Below are positions 1-10,943 of a stretch of DNA of 64,000 nucleotides, in pieces. The stretch covers positions 1,580,416,049 to 1,580,480,048 of the forward strand of contig NC_090445.1 in assembly GCF_031143425.1 (NCBI RefSeq), given 5' to 3'. The notes beneath the pieces are model-generated. The model had not been told where the DNA came from. It worked only from the letters and a program-made list of their open reading frames with translations, and ran no database searches. The translations under genes and the position numbers were made by a program. Within the stretch, counting starts at the first letter, position 1. Each line of letters begins with the position of its first letter. Source of the DNA: Pleurodeles waltl (taxonomy: Eukaryota; Chordata; Amphibia; Caudata; Salamandridae).

Positions 1-512
1 AGAGGAGCACCCACCCCATTACCTGGAAAATAGGGGTCTGTCCACTGTCTCCTTAGCTGGTTGTAGAGACAGGGATGAGGTCAGCAGTGAAATGGCATGC
101 AGCATGAATAGATATTCTGTCCAGAATTACCTATGTGTTGCCCTTTGGTGTGTACAGTGTTTTTATAAGAAACATATTTCTGTTCCCTGAAATAGGCCTC
201 ACGTGGGCATGTGCCTAAGTGTCAGAATGTTTACATACTCTTGTGGTGTCAGTGCTGGATTACCATGTACTGTTCTTGTCAGCCTTGGACAGAGGCATAT
301 GGCAAAATGTTGTGCACAAAAATAATAAGAAGGCATTCCAGAATCACAGCAGATTAGAAAAAGAAAAAATTCCTGCTGAAAAGCAGGGCAACTAAAAATG
401 AATAAAATGAATAAATGAAATCAGAGCACAAATGTAGGGGAAAGGGCACAGGCCTAAGCTAAGCTAGAATACATGTGTGCCCAAGCAAGGCGTGAATTGA
501 ACCCACAACAAT
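1..512. other. Unassigned flank left of the ERV
   Basis: I see no coding region or recognisable repeat. On the minus strand about 488-508 resembles a Pol III B-box (GTTCAATTC core), but no A-box or cloverleaf accompanies it. The L1 that flanks the other side of the ERV does not continue here. Confidence 0.5.
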
Positions 513-970
513 GGTAACATCTAATAAGACAGCTCTACCAATAAGATGCATTTTTCAACATTTCTACATTGGTTGCTACTTCAAATTATTTTCTCAGGTG
601 TCTTACTTTCCAAAAGATAAGACACTTATGTGAATATTATGCACAAATATTTATATCGTACTTGCCGTCACACATCTCCACACTGAAGCCTGTTCATACA
701 AAAAGCAAGTTTCAGATTAGTTTCACAAGTTTTGAGATTCCATTGCAGGTCAAGCGGTTAAAAAGAATAAAAGAATATAGCTTTCTTTCTTAGCATAGAA
801 TGTTTGCTTCATGCAAAGGCCATGCAAAGGTTACAATAGAAACATTTATTCTGAGTTAAAGCTGTTTTGAAATGTGTCATTAGTAGCAACCAAGCGAATA
901 AAGCGAATACGGGTCATGCAAAGTTTAGAAAAGAAAACACATGAATAAATGCAGCTTTTGGTTAGGCCTA
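513..970 (-). repeat. ERV 3' LTR, U3 part, left segment
   Basis: Collinear with 18154-18610. Shared blocks include the stretch around 548-600 and the block ending in GGTTAGGCCTA at 970. The Ty3 element inserted at 970, and the LTR resumes at 6330. Homology stops at 513, about 100 bp upstream (in LTR sense) of where the TATA box lies in the other LTR. R and U5 are therefore missing here, and 513 is probably a truncation or rearrangement breakpoint, not a true LTR end. Confidence 0.75.
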
Positions 971-1276
971 TGTAGTATGTCATAGGTAGGTATTAGCAAT
1001 ACTTATTATATATTATTTTGTTATTGTGTATATTGTATCGTTTGTATTTTGTCTTACTTAGTTATGTTTGGTATAGTCCGTCTCCCCCTCCAACTGTGAT
1101 CATCTTTGTCCCTTCTGGACTGAGTGTTCCATGTAGATGACAGTTGGAGAGGTGAAGGCTGGATGACATCTGTATTTACTGTGGATGGAGTTTCTTTCTC
1201 TGAGGATTTATCAATAAACATTTATCTTGGCAAAGCATCATCTTTGAATGTTTTGGAATACAAGAAGCATACTTCA
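971..1276 (+). repeat. Ty3 element 5' LTR
   Basis: 306 bp, beginning TGTAGTATGTC and ending CATACTTCA (TG...CA). It is 304/306 identical by eye to the 3' LTR. An AATAAA (within TATCAATAAACA, about 1210-1220) is a plausible polyadenylation signal, and the AT-rich stretch around 1005-1035 could supply the core promoter. Confidence 0.95.
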
Positions 1277-1280
1277 TTTT

Positions 1281-1305
1281 TGGCGACGACTGGGTTTTCT
1301 GAACC
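1281..1305 (+). promoter_or_regulatory. Candidate primer-binding site of the Ty3 element
   Basis: TGGCGACGA begins 4 nt after the LTR end and matches the complement of a tRNA 3' end ending TCGTCGCCA. As I recall vertebrate tRNA-Ser(GCT), its acceptor and T-arm complement continues similarly (TGGG...GAACC), so tRNA-Ser is the likely primer. The tRNA assignment is inference. Confidence 0.6.
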
Positions 1306-1590
1306 TTCTTTGAATTTGAAAGAGACTTCAACACAGATACTGCCTGCAAGCGCTTCCGATACATTGATGCGGCGTTCGTGTAAGTCAGGAAACAACATTT
1401 TGATGTTTTGTTTTGGCGCTTCCGCGTTGCGATACTTTTGACGTTTCAACAATTTTTTTCTTCAGCATGCTGTGAAATTTTGAGGCGCCGCCTGGCAGCT
1501 TCTGGGAGCAACAACTATTGTTGATTGGTTATAGTGCTTCTGCGTTACAGTGCTTTCGGCGTTTCAACAATTTTTTTTATTATCTCGAGA

Positions 1591-1625
1591 AGCAATTGCG
1601 TTGTATATAACCTAGCGCAATTGCT
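1591..1625 (+). repeat. Inverted repeat in the Ty3 leader
   Basis: AGCAATTGCG (1591-1600) and CGCAATTGCT (1616-1625) are perfect inverted repeats with a 15-nt loop. In the genomic RNA this would form a 10-bp stem. Confidence 0.8.
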
Positions 1626-1640
1626 AAACGCTTAGTGTCT

Positions 1641-1900
1641 CCTAGCAACGCATTCGCGTGCTAAGAAACATTGTAACAGCTCTCGGCAGCGCGTGCCGCA
1701 TCTAAGCAACGCGCCCGCGTGCTTAGCAACGAGAGAACATTTTTGTTCATTGACACTACTCTTGACAGCGCGTGCCGCCTCTAAACAACGCGCTCGCGTG
1801 CTTAGCAATGAGGGAACATTTTGTTCATTGCCACGGCTCTTTGCAGCGCGTTCCGCCTCTAAGCAACGCACTCGCATGCTTAGCATCGAGGGAACACTTC
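1641..1900 (+). repeat. 78/79-bp tandem repeat in the Ty3 leader, hairpin in each unit
   Basis: Three clear units begin at 1687, 1766 and 1844 with CAGCGCGT(G/T)CCGC, preceded by a shorter degenerate unit from 1641. Each unit has the arms CTAAGCAACGCG and CGCGTGCTTAG separated by about 2 nt, giving a hairpin with one bulge. The block is CpG-rich in an otherwise AT-rich element. Confidence 0.85.
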
Positions 1901-2142
1901 TGACGTGGCTTAACTTCTGAAGATAATTGGCACATCGTTCTTCAAATATTCTGAGGTGCACAGTACAATGAGGATTAATCCAAGTCTTTAAAGCAACATT
2001 GGATAAAAAACTCAAATTTATGTTTATTATCTGCTTTGTTTTTTTGGCTATCTCTTGGATCTCCTGGCTGAAGAAACATAAAGTATACATGTATATAATA
2101 TAGTTAAATAATAAAAAAAATAATAATAATAATTTCCACAAG

Positions 2143-3170
2143 ATGCAGAACATAACACCTCCTCCATTTTTTTTACATTACCTGGTGAGCCACCTATTGC
2201 TTGGAACAAATGGAAGAAAGTCTTTCTCACTTATATTAGAGTGTGTGGGAGTAATTTATCTGCAGACAGAAAAGCGTCACTTCTTCAACACTGTTTAGGA
2301 GCTGAAGGTCAGGAAATTTTGGAATCTCTTCCTTCTATTGAATCCCCAGATGGTGTTGATGGGGATGCGTCTTTGAATGAATTTGAAGTAATCCTGCTAA
2401 AACTTGATAGACACTACTTACCTAAAGTGTCCATAATTCTTCAAAGGTACTACTTTGGCAAATGTAAGCAAAGTGACTCTGAAACTGTGGAGGATTTTGA
2501 GAAGTTAGCAAGCCAATGCAAATTCGGTACTTGTGTGGAGGAGCGCATCCGTGACCAATTCATGCTGGAATGTAAAAACGATAAAATCAGAGAAGCACTG
2601 TGGTCAAAAAGTGAACCAACCTTGGATGAAGTTTTGGTCATTACAAAACAAATTGAGCACTCGGAGTTATGCATTGAGAACTTAAGAAAATCCAAGCATG
2701 AATATAAAACTGTTCAGCTGGTGGAAACGAAGGCTAAATTTAAGACTTCTCCCGTAGCAAAATCTAAATTGTTATGTTTTAGGTGTAATTCGCCTTCTCA
2801 TTTAGCTAATAGTAAGGATTGTCCTGCAATTACTGTTGTTTGCAATAAGTGTGGGAAGAAAGGGCATTTTGCTAAATGTTGCAGATCGCCTGGGAAAGTG
2901 AAATCTAAGGTTAATGAAATTGTGTGTGACAGTGATGATGACAAAGACCATGATTTTATTCTTCAGGTGATTAATGATGTAAATTGCGTAAATCATATTG
3001 GTTGTGAGTATCCTGCTGACAAGGTAGAAGTAGAGGGTATCAATATTTCCATGATGATGGACTCTGGAGCTAAGTTAACTTTAGTTTCTCTTTCCGACTA
3101 CTTCAAATACTTCTGTGGTAAAGTAACATTGCTTGAACCTGATGTTACACCATATAGTTATGGTGGATAA
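2143..3170 (+). pseudogene. gag-pro: Ty3 Gag plus protease, broken by a frameshift and a nonsense codon
   Basis: Structural polyprotein and aspartic protease of the Ty3 element. An ATG at 2143 opens a proline-rich N-terminus (PPPF) that runs into the T-run at 2167-2174. The frame then shifts by one (consistent with loss of one T) into the long open frame covering 2175-3170. That frame carries W-x2-W matrix/capsid-like sequence and two zinc knuckles, with first cysteines at residues 179/182 and 201/204 counted from 2241. The protease active site DSGA has its Asp at residue 274. An in-frame TAA at 3168-3170 then interrupts the protease/RT linker, and the same frame continues to 5438. The frame at 2241 opens with GTG, so it is not a real start. 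Confidence 0.9.
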
Positions 3171-5438
3171 CCAATTGAATTGAAGGTTTTTTTTAATGCG
3201 TCTATCAATTTCAAAGGTAACAAGATTAATGGTAAGGTATATGTCCCCGTGGTAGGGGATACCATTCTAAGTTGGCCACATCAAAAGCTGTTGGGCATAA
3301 TTTTGAATCCTAATGCTGAACCACAGGTACAAACACAGAAGGTAAATAATTTTGGTGATGAACTTGTGAGGGAGTTTAGTGATGTTTTTAGCGCCAAAAT
3401 TGGATGTATCAAGGGCTACAAACATCGGATAATATTGAAGGAGAATGCTTCACCTATAGCGTGCAAGGTTAGGAACATTCCTTTTAGCTTAAGAGATAAG
3501 GTTAAACAGGAACTTCAGAGACTGTTGTTAGAGGGAATAATTGGAGAGGAAGAAGCTTCTCCATGGATTGCACCCATTGTAGTTGCCACTAAGGGCTCAG
3601 GTGACATCAGACTATGTGTGGACTTACGCAATTTGAATAAAGTGGTAGTTGAAGATAAGTTTCCTTTACCCAATATTGCTGAAATGGTTGGGTCATTGGG
3701 CAATGCTAAATATTTCACAACCTTAGATCTCAGTTCCGCTTACCACCAAGTACCATTGTGTGATGAGTCTAAATTGTTGACTTCATTCATCACTCCATTT
3801 GGTGTTTATAAATTCAACCGTATGCCTTTTGGTCTTTGCTCTGCTGCCTCTGTGTTTCAGAGACTCATGAATGAGATTTTGGGTGGTATGACTTGTGTTA
3901 AGTTTCTTCAGGATGATGTTCTCATCTTCACTGACACACTTGAACGTCATGTCCAGTGTGTTAGAGAGGTTTTGAAGATTTTCCGACTGAAAGGCATCAC
4001 TCTTAAGGAAACCAAATGTAAGTTTTTTAAATCTGAAATTACGTACTTAGGTCATGTCATTTCGGGCGATGGTGTAAGACCTAAAGGGGATTTAGTGAAG
4101 ACAATTGTTGATTTGTCTGCTCCTGAGAAAAAAGAGGATATGCAGGTATTTTTAGGCATGGCCGAGTTTTATTCTAAGTTTGTACCGAATTTTGCCAAGA
4201 GAAGTTCGTCGATCAGGAATTTGCTCAGGAAAGGAGTAGAGTTTGATTGGTCTGCCAAATGCCAAGAAGAATTTGATGATTTAAAAAAAGCATTATCCTC
4301 TGCCCAAGCTCTCAGTAGTTTTCAACCGGGTTTACCATGCTATGTTGCTACTGATGCTTCAGATAAAGGTCTTGGATGTGTGATGAAACAGTTGAAGAAT
4401 GGTGAGTTCAATAATATTGTTTTTGCTTCCAGGAGTTTGCGTGGGGCAGAGTGTAAATATTCTACAATTGAAGAAGAAGCTTTGGCTATATACTGGGCAG
4501 TTAAAAAATTCAAGCAGTTTTTGTGGGGAACGTTTTTTGAAATACAGACAGATCATAAGCCTTTGCGTGAGGTTTTTGAGAAGAAGGGTTTAGACAACAT
4601 TTCCTCTCGTATATGCAAATGGGTTGTAGGACTTCAAGATTTTCATTTTGTGGTGAAGTATTTACCAGGGTGTGTGAATAAGACTGCTGACTGTTTGTCT
4701 AGATTGACGAGTAAGGATTACATTGAAGATGAAAATGATTCCTCATGGTGGGTCGAGGATGATGTTAAGATTTGTGTAGTAACTGATGGTTGCATTTCTG
4801 AGGAGGAATGGCTGCAGGAGACTGAGAGTGATGAGGAGTTGTGTGAAATCAAAAGACTTCTCATTTCTGGTATTGCTCCTTGTAATAGTGAGAATATTGG
4901 ATTGCAATTTAAGAAAGTTTGGAATGAATTGTCTGTTCACGGGGGAGTGATAATGAGAGGAAGTAAATTGATACCACCCTCGTGTTTACGAAGTCGCCTT
5001 ATGGATATTGCTCTTGGAGGGCATCATGGTATTTGTAAGACTAAAGAGAGGATGAGAAGTGCATATTGGTGGCCAGGCATGGATTTATCAATAGAAAGAA
5101 TGATTCGTGATTGTGTTGAATGTAAGTTGGCAGACAAATCCATGAAGCTTAGGACTCAGCCTATGGTATTAAATGAGGTTCCCAAAGATGAGTGGGATGA
5201 AGTTTCAGTTGACATCATGGGTCCTATCAGCTCAAGAAGCTCGCCTAAATATGTTCTGGTTGTCATGGATGTATTGTCACGTTGGCCTGAAGTATTAATT
5301 ACCTCAGAAATTACATCTATGACTGTTGTGAATTTTTTGTCAGAAATATTTGGGAGAGAAGGAAATCCAAAATGTACATTATCGGACAATGGAGTTCAAT
5401 TTACCTCCAAGTTAATGTGTGAATTTTTTAGATTCTAG
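3171..5438 (+). pseudogene. pol: Ty3 Pol: reverse transcriptase, RNase H, integrase N-terminus and core
   Basis: Copies the element RNA and integrates the cDNA. It is in the same frame as Gag, so the two were one polyprotein. Numbering from the Met at 3180: RT has catalytic Asp183 (LDL), then QDD with Asp245 and Asp246; the LCVDLR and MPFGLCSA motifs are present. RNase H shows Asp392 (TDAS), Glu near 431-433 and Asp458 (TDHKPL). The integrase zinc region keeps GHHG (H615-H616) and CVEC (C645, C648), but the first His of the usual motif appears to be Leu. Integrase core Asp678 and Asp736 are present. The frame ends at TAG 5436-5438 because of a one-base gain in the T6 run at about 5423-5430. 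Confidence 0.95.
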
Positions 5439-5967
5439 AGGAATTGTTCAAAAAAAGTGTGCTTTGTATCATCCAGAATCCAATGGCATGGTAGAACGAT
5501 TTAACAGGACTCTTAAAGAAACCATCCAATTGGCAAAACAGATTGGTAAAGAGTGGGAAAAAATGATAAAGAATCGAGTTGAGGAATATAGATTTACTCC
5601 TCACACTAGCACAAATGCATCTCCTTTTCTAATGTTCAGAAAGAGGATTCCTCACACTAAGATGTGTCTGCCGTGGGTCAATTCCTATGTAAAGGAACAA
5701 TTTGACTATGATAAGTGTAAAAGCTTGGCACTAAAGAAAGAATTAGATTGTCAAAACAAGAGGAAAAAAAATTATGACACGAGAAAATCGGTAAAGAAAT
5801 TGCATGTAAATATAGGTGACTGTGTCAAGATTAAATTACCGGGAAAATTTAGGGCAGGTCAATCTCACTACAGTAAAATTCTTAAGGTTGTCAAAGTCTT
5901 CAAAGGTGCTATTAAGGTTGATGATGGTCGTATATGGAACCTTAATAGAGTTGTAAGAATTGGGTGA
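5419..5967 (+). pseudogene. pol: Ty3 integrase C-terminal part, after the frameshift
   Basis: Continues the integrase in the +1 frame directly from the interruption of the upstream frame. The third catalytic acidic residue is the Glu in HPESNG (residue 20 from 5419), followed by VERFNR. A basic C-terminal region follows (lysine-rich around 5750-5810), then a small beta-rich tail that ends at TGA 5965-5967. No chromodomain is evident. The Met at 5419 is an accident of the frame, not a start. Confidence 0.9.
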
Positions 5968-6009
5968 TTGTATCATTTTCATGTTGTTTTGGTGTTTGTT
6001 TTCATTGAT

Positions 6010-6023
6010 GGGAGGGGAGGTGG
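6010..6023 (+). promoter_or_regulatory. Ty3 polypurine tract
   Basis: GGGAGGGGAGGTGG lies immediately upstream of the 3' LTR TG at 6024, the expected plus-strand primer position. Confidence 0.85.
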
Positions 6024-6329
6024 TGTAGTATGTCATAGGTAGGTATTAGCAATGCTTATTATATATTATTTTGTTATTGTGTATATTGTATAGTTTGTAT
6101 TTTGTCTTACTTAGTTATGTTTGGTATAGTCCGTCTCCCCCTCCAACTGTGATCATCTTTGTCCCTTCTGGACTGAGTGTTCCATGTAGATGACAGTTGG
6201 AGAGGTGAAGGCTGGATGACATCTGTATTTACTGTGGATGGAGTTTCTTTCTCTGAGGATTTATCAATAAACATTTATCTTGGCAAAGCATCATCTTTGA
6301 ATGTTTTGGAATACAAGAAGCATACTTCA
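6024..6329 (+). repeat. Ty3 element 3' LTR
   Basis: 306 bp, same ends as the 5' LTR with two substitutions, followed by target duplication GCCTA at 6330-6334. Confidence 0.95.
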
Positions 6330-6393
6330 GCCTAGATTTCACTCAAATGGGGCATTAATTAAATTGATTTTATTTTTAATGAAATCTCTAGCA
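6330..6393 (-). repeat. ERV 3' LTR, right segment, plus adjacent purine tract
   Basis: Aligns to 18607-18670 of the other ERV LTR (AGATTTCACTC..., ATTTTTAATGAAATCTC). Its CA at 6392-6393 is the minus-strand TG start of U3. The minus-strand purine tract AGAAGGGCGGAG (6395-6406) abuts it, which fixes the ERV orientation. Confidence 0.8.
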
Positions 6394-6406
6394 ACTCCGC
6401 CCTTCT

Positions 6407-9030
6407 GATGGTTTGGAACAATCACAATAGTTCATTCACAAAATGTATTTGTTAGAGCTCACTTTCATCTGCTTCTTCAGTATCTTGTAGCTTCCTTTTA
6501 TGGTTTTACGCTTTCTTTCAGTGTCTTATATTCTTCACTCACTCAGTTACTCAATTCCAAACCTTTCTTCATTCTTGTATTCATGTCTCTAATTCTTTTC
6601 CTTATCAAAATCATTTCCTTTACCTTTATTGCCAGTGTATGCAAGGAAGCAGATTACTAATATTAATACAGGAACTAATATTGTTTTAAGAATTCCTTCT
6701 CTTATTGTATTTAGCCAACTAGCTACCTTAATGAATCCTTTTGCAGGACTTTGAACTATACTGGTAGTTTCTAGAGGCTCAAGATCACGCTTTAGTCATA
6801 AGTACTCTTTGTATACTCTACCATCTTTCTACTCTCATGTGGAATATATATACAATTCTCAATTTGCAGCATCATGCAGACTCTGCCTTACTCAGCTAGT
6901 AAGCTGTCTAAGGCATAGCGGTTTGGAAAAACGATAGATGTAATTGCTAAAAGCTTATTGTTTTCTACTAATGAAGCGCCAGCAGTACTAGTTGCTAATC
7001 TTTAAACTACTCTTGAAAGCTTTCTGATTTTCTCATCATTCAAAACTACTCGCACAGCAGGTATAATTGTTCTAGATTTGTCTCTCACTAGCTGTGTTCC
7101 CTCATTCACACTCCATGTATATCTTTTGTGTGCTGGTGTCATTACTATTGCATCTAAGCTTTGTAAATGATACAGGTTTGGAAAACATAAGCCTAAGTAG
7201 CAAATACCCTTCCAATAAGCAGGCAGTCTAAAGTATGCATTTTCTCCACATATAAAGTATACTCCAGGTATTGTAGGATCATCTGTTTGCAAAATTTACC
7301 ATGTTCCTCCAGACAATTCAAACACATGCTCACAATTACTATTTCTCGCTGGTGTCTTCCTCCCACTAATTCTCCTTTTAAAATGCACATACTTTCCCTT
7401 TGTGTCTTTTATCTAATTTAAGTTTAGGAAAGACATTTTCCTTCTAAATTCATCTTCTCTTTTTCTCCACACCTTCTTCTAAACATCCTCTTTCGTATAA
7501 GCACTTCTTGTAAATTGATCATTTCTCTCTTCAAACATTAGATTGGAGGCTTTTTCCTGTGAGTTCGTTAAGCATTTTAAGTTATTTTCATGTACTTTAA
7601 CAGTGTTTACAGGATGAAACGGTCTAAAGTAATGTCATGCATTCTCCATGTCTCTAGTTCGTAAGTGTAAATTCATACTTTTCATTAGTGGAACTTTGGA
7701 AAGTACTATGTCAAAGTTTGAATAATAGTATTCAAAATGTCCTTGTCTATACACTAAACTAAGAACTATACTACATGAGATAGCATAGGCAAGTGGACTA
7801 TGATGATAGGAAACTTTACATAACCTTCTTCAACGTCAGTGGCTTTAGTGTATTCTTGAATTAGTCTACAGTAAACATTCATTGAGTAATCGTCATTCAA
7901 GTAATCTACAAATTATTTTTTCAACTCATCTTTATCTATAGTTGGCCTAGATGTTGCATTCATATATTCTACTGTAGATTTCTCTGCATCAGGTGTGAAG
8001 TGTACAACTAAGACTATTGATACTCCTACCTAAGCTATGAGTGTAAATAAAGTTCTTAAAAATATCTTACAATTATCTCAGTGAGCAGTACACATGTTTC
8101 TCTTTAATCATATCAACTACCAATAAATCATTTGTGATAGAAAATTTGTATTGTTTTTGTTAAAGTTGAATAATACTATTTTATTCTTCTTTAGTTTAGT
8201 TTCTTATTGAGTTAGTCTTTTCTTTGTTTTGCTTCTTTTTTGTTTGTAGCCTTTTAGTCTTTGTTAATGATAATATCTTCATATAGACAATTGTTATCCC
8301 TACTCTGTGTTCTTCTAAAATGTTAACCTTACTCTTCAGCTTCTACCTCCGACCTCTGCACTTTTCTTATGTTCTTTTACAATCAGACTTGTTTTATTAG
8401 TCTTTTTATTTCATGAACAGTTCATAAAATGTCTCAGTCTTTTATTTCTTTTTTTTTAATGTGCACATCAATATTTCTTTTCAATCAAGGGCTTTCAAGG
8501 AGGTTCTAGCACTTCTTTGCTTCAATCAAGCAAGTCAGAAATAGGAGCGTTTAAAACTTGGCTTACATTGTGTGTCCATTCAGATGACAAACATCTTCGA
8601 CAAGGAACTCTAAATCTTTTTGCTCTTCTGAGTGTGTTTGGTTTTTCTTCTGTGTCACTTATACCACTTGACTCTGATTCTTGTCTGATTGTCGGTGGTT
8701 TTGATACAGCTGACACTCATTCTTAATTTCTTTTTATAGTAAGCTTTTGTCCATCTTTTGTTATGTGGAACACTTCTTATCTTTGTTCCAGAACTTGTTC
8801 CTTGTACTGGATCACCAAGATTTTCAGCTTGTTCTCAACTGTTTCAGAAGTCACTTCATCAGACTGTGTTAACAGTTCTTCTCCAGTGCCACTCTGTGAG
8901 CTCTTTGATAGCTGAACCTCTTCACCCCTTACTCCTTCTTTGTTGTTTCTGATCACAGTCTTTTCTCTCTCGAATCTGTTCTCGTACAACGTGCAGTAGC
9001 ACGTACACCAGTGTTCTTGGTTCTGCCTCA
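6407..9030 (-). pseudogene. env: ERV Env remnant (surface and transmembrane subunits)
   Basis: Retroviral envelope remnant, minus strand. The best open piece is 7002-7292, with a cysteine-containing CGENAYFRLP stretch and a YLG motif typical of the region upstream of the transmembrane subunit. Just below it, about 6850-6995 reads in one frame as transmembrane-subunit ectodomain. It has a conserved NRYALD segment, then a Cys-x7-Cys arrangement where the usual second of the paired cysteines appears to be Asn, and a TAG/TAA-type stop interrupts the helix. The 7300-9030 part should be surface subunit but has only short broken frames. It is non-functional. Assignment rests on motif order and position between integrase and the 3' LTR. 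Confidence 0.7.
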
Positions 9031-9059
9031 CAGAACACTATTTCTTCAAAAGGGTCTCT

Positions 9060-9960
9060 TGTTTTCTGGGTTTGTGAAGTGTGTATTTAGTTTGGGATTA
9101 CAGCACCTTTGATTGCTGTATTCAAGATTAGTATTACTTGATAGGGGCCTTTCCAACAAGGCTTTAGACAGGACTTTCTCACATGCTTCTTGACTAAGAC
9201 CTAATCGGCAGGACTAAGGTCATGACACTGCTCCTGGTCTGGATTTGCTGTAACAGCTTCAACCTGCCGAGAGAAAGAATGTACCACATCAGCCAACCCT
9301 TTCTATTAATCGAGCACTGTGTAATCTGTAATATTTACAATGGCATTTGATGGAACTGTAGGTAATCTCATTGCTCTGCTCATAATGACCTCATGGGGCG
9401 ATAAACCAGTTTTCCTTTCTGGTGCACTTCATAGACTCACCAACACTAGAAGCAAAGCATCAGGCCATTTGAGAGAAGTGGAAGCACAGATTTTTGTCAA
9501 TATTGACTCAATTGTCCTGTTAAGTTCTTCTACAGTGCCTGAAGCTTCTGGAGGATAACTGCAATGGAGCTTCTGTTGCAATGCTGCACACAATATTTTT
9601 ATAAGCTCACTGCTAAAGTGAGTATTGCAGTGTGACTCTTGAGAGACAAGCATGTCATAGCTAGGTATTAATTCTCCAAACAGTAACTATGCTACAGTGA
9701 GACTATCATTTCCCCTAGTTCAACAAGCTTCCACCTGTCTGGAGAAGATGCAGACAGTCACCGGTACATATCTCAACTCATTGCAAATGGGCATTTCAAT
9801 GAAGTCCATCTGCATCCTACTGAATGCGACCTCCTGATATTTCTTCATGACTTAATGTAACGTGTGTTTGTTTGCCTACATTCATTTGTTGATGTGCTAC
9901 ATATTGATGACACGATTTCTCTGCTTGGGCTCTGAATCTAGGGTTAAACCAGAACTGTTT
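9060..9960 (-). pseudogene. pol: ERV integrase remnant
   Basis: Minus strand. About 9429-9653 reads as integrase core, with a THFSSEL segment, then PPEASGTVE containing the catalytic Glu and a conserved WPDALLL end. About 9060-9300 in another frame gives the C-terminal SH3-like domain with WKGPYQV, the GPY/F motif typical of gamma-type retroviral integrases. Several stops and frame changes separate these pieces, and the catalytic Asp upstream of THF is not clearly kept. Confidence 0.8.
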
Positions 9961-9966
9961 AAAGAT

Positions 9967-10700
9967 TCAGATCATTGCTTCCCTACCTAGGTGAATTGGG
10001 CCGTGGAAATGTCTTGTCATTGGAGATAATAAACTGTCTGGTAATACTGGTCTTCCATCCACTGCAACCCAAACATTATACTTATCTATCCCACATCCTG
10101 CTCTGACCCAACCCTGTTTCTCCATCTCTGGTGCATTTTCTTGCATTAATCTCAATTCATCCCAATTATCAGCCACTCTCAACATCATGGAAAATATATT
10201 TTCTCCTGGATTTTCATTAATAAATGAACTGTCAAATGTGCAGGCCACAATTGCACAATAGCATGCCACTTCATCAGCATACCTGTTGCCGACTGTGGCG
10301 TAACTACTGTCACCCCTATGTGCTGCACATTTTACAATAGCAATTTCAGTGGGGAGTTGTAAAGCTTCTAATAATGTTCTCACGTGTTCCCCATTTCTAG
10401 TGGCCGAACAAGATGAGGTCATAAAACCTCGCTGTGACCAAAATTGCCCAAAATCATGGACAACACCAAATTCATACTGACTGTCTGTAAATATAGTCAC
10501 TCTCATTTGTTCTGTCAAACTGTAAGCTCTGGTAAGGGAAATTAGTTGAAGAAATACCTAGAAGCCATGAAGCTTCTCATATTTCTTGAATTGTGAAACT
10601 GCACAAGCTTCTCTCAAAGAACCTGCATTTGTTCTTTTGCATGAGCCATCCACAAATTGGATATAATCTGGAGTTTTTAAAGGCTCACCTTTTATGTCTG
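9967..10700 (-). pseudogene. pol: ERV RNase H remnant
   Basis: The minus-strand frame 9967-10518 (183 codons) carries FTDSQYEFGVVHDFG, the RNase H Asp-containing motif of gamma/epsilon-type retroviruses, and GNRYADE near its C-terminus. Upstream, about 10630-10660 reads DGSC followed by REAC, the N-terminal acidic motif, in a different frame. The open frame runs on into the integrase N-terminus. Confidence 0.85.
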
Positions 10701-10943
10701 GTCTGAGTTTGGTGCATCAGTAAATGATATCAAAGCAATCATGTTCAAAATAATCTTCTCCCACTAGGATGGATAACAATGTGCTAGGATTCAGTACTTG
10801 ACATCTTCTCAGCACAAAATTACTTCCCATCAGAATCTGCTGCTCTTATCGGGTTAGTCTTGAATTAGTAAGGTGCTGTGTTTTAGTTCTTGTAAGCAAT
10901 ACATTGACTGAGTGAGGGACCATTACTATTAAAGGATATCCCA

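Larger units (their letters stand above)
1299..2142 (+). other. Ty3 element 5' leader, non-coding
   Basis: About 840 bp between the primer-binding site and Gag. It holds two related blocks, near 1415-1466 and 1528-1580, each ending in a GTTTCAACAA plus T-run motif. It also holds a strong inverted repeat and a hairpin-forming tandem repeat, listed separately. A minus-strand open frame across the tandem repeat (1632-2153) is a by-product of that repeat. Confidence 0.7.
971..6329 (+). mobile_element. Ty3/Gypsy retrotransposon, mag-like, near full length
   Basis: Two 306-bp LTRs (971-1276, 6024-6329) flank a Gag-PR-RT-RNaseH-IN reading region in Ty3 order. A 5-bp target duplication GCCTA lies at 966-970 and 6330-6334, exactly within the ERV LTR. 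A candidate primer-binding site follows the left LTR and a polypurine tract precedes the right one. The LTRs differ at 2 positions (A/G and C/A), so insertion was recent. Two CCHC knuckles and the Gag N-terminus suggest the mag lineage; that assignment is from memory of the family and unverified. Three lesions break the coding region. Confidence 0.95.

Noticed and set aside
488..508. tRNA-like T-arm on the minus strand
   Set aside because: Only a B-box-like word; no cloverleaf, A-box or SINE ends.
1632..2153. Minus-strand 173-codon frame with repeated peptide
   Set aside because: Arises from the 78/79-bp tandem repeat in the Ty3 leader, antisense to the element.
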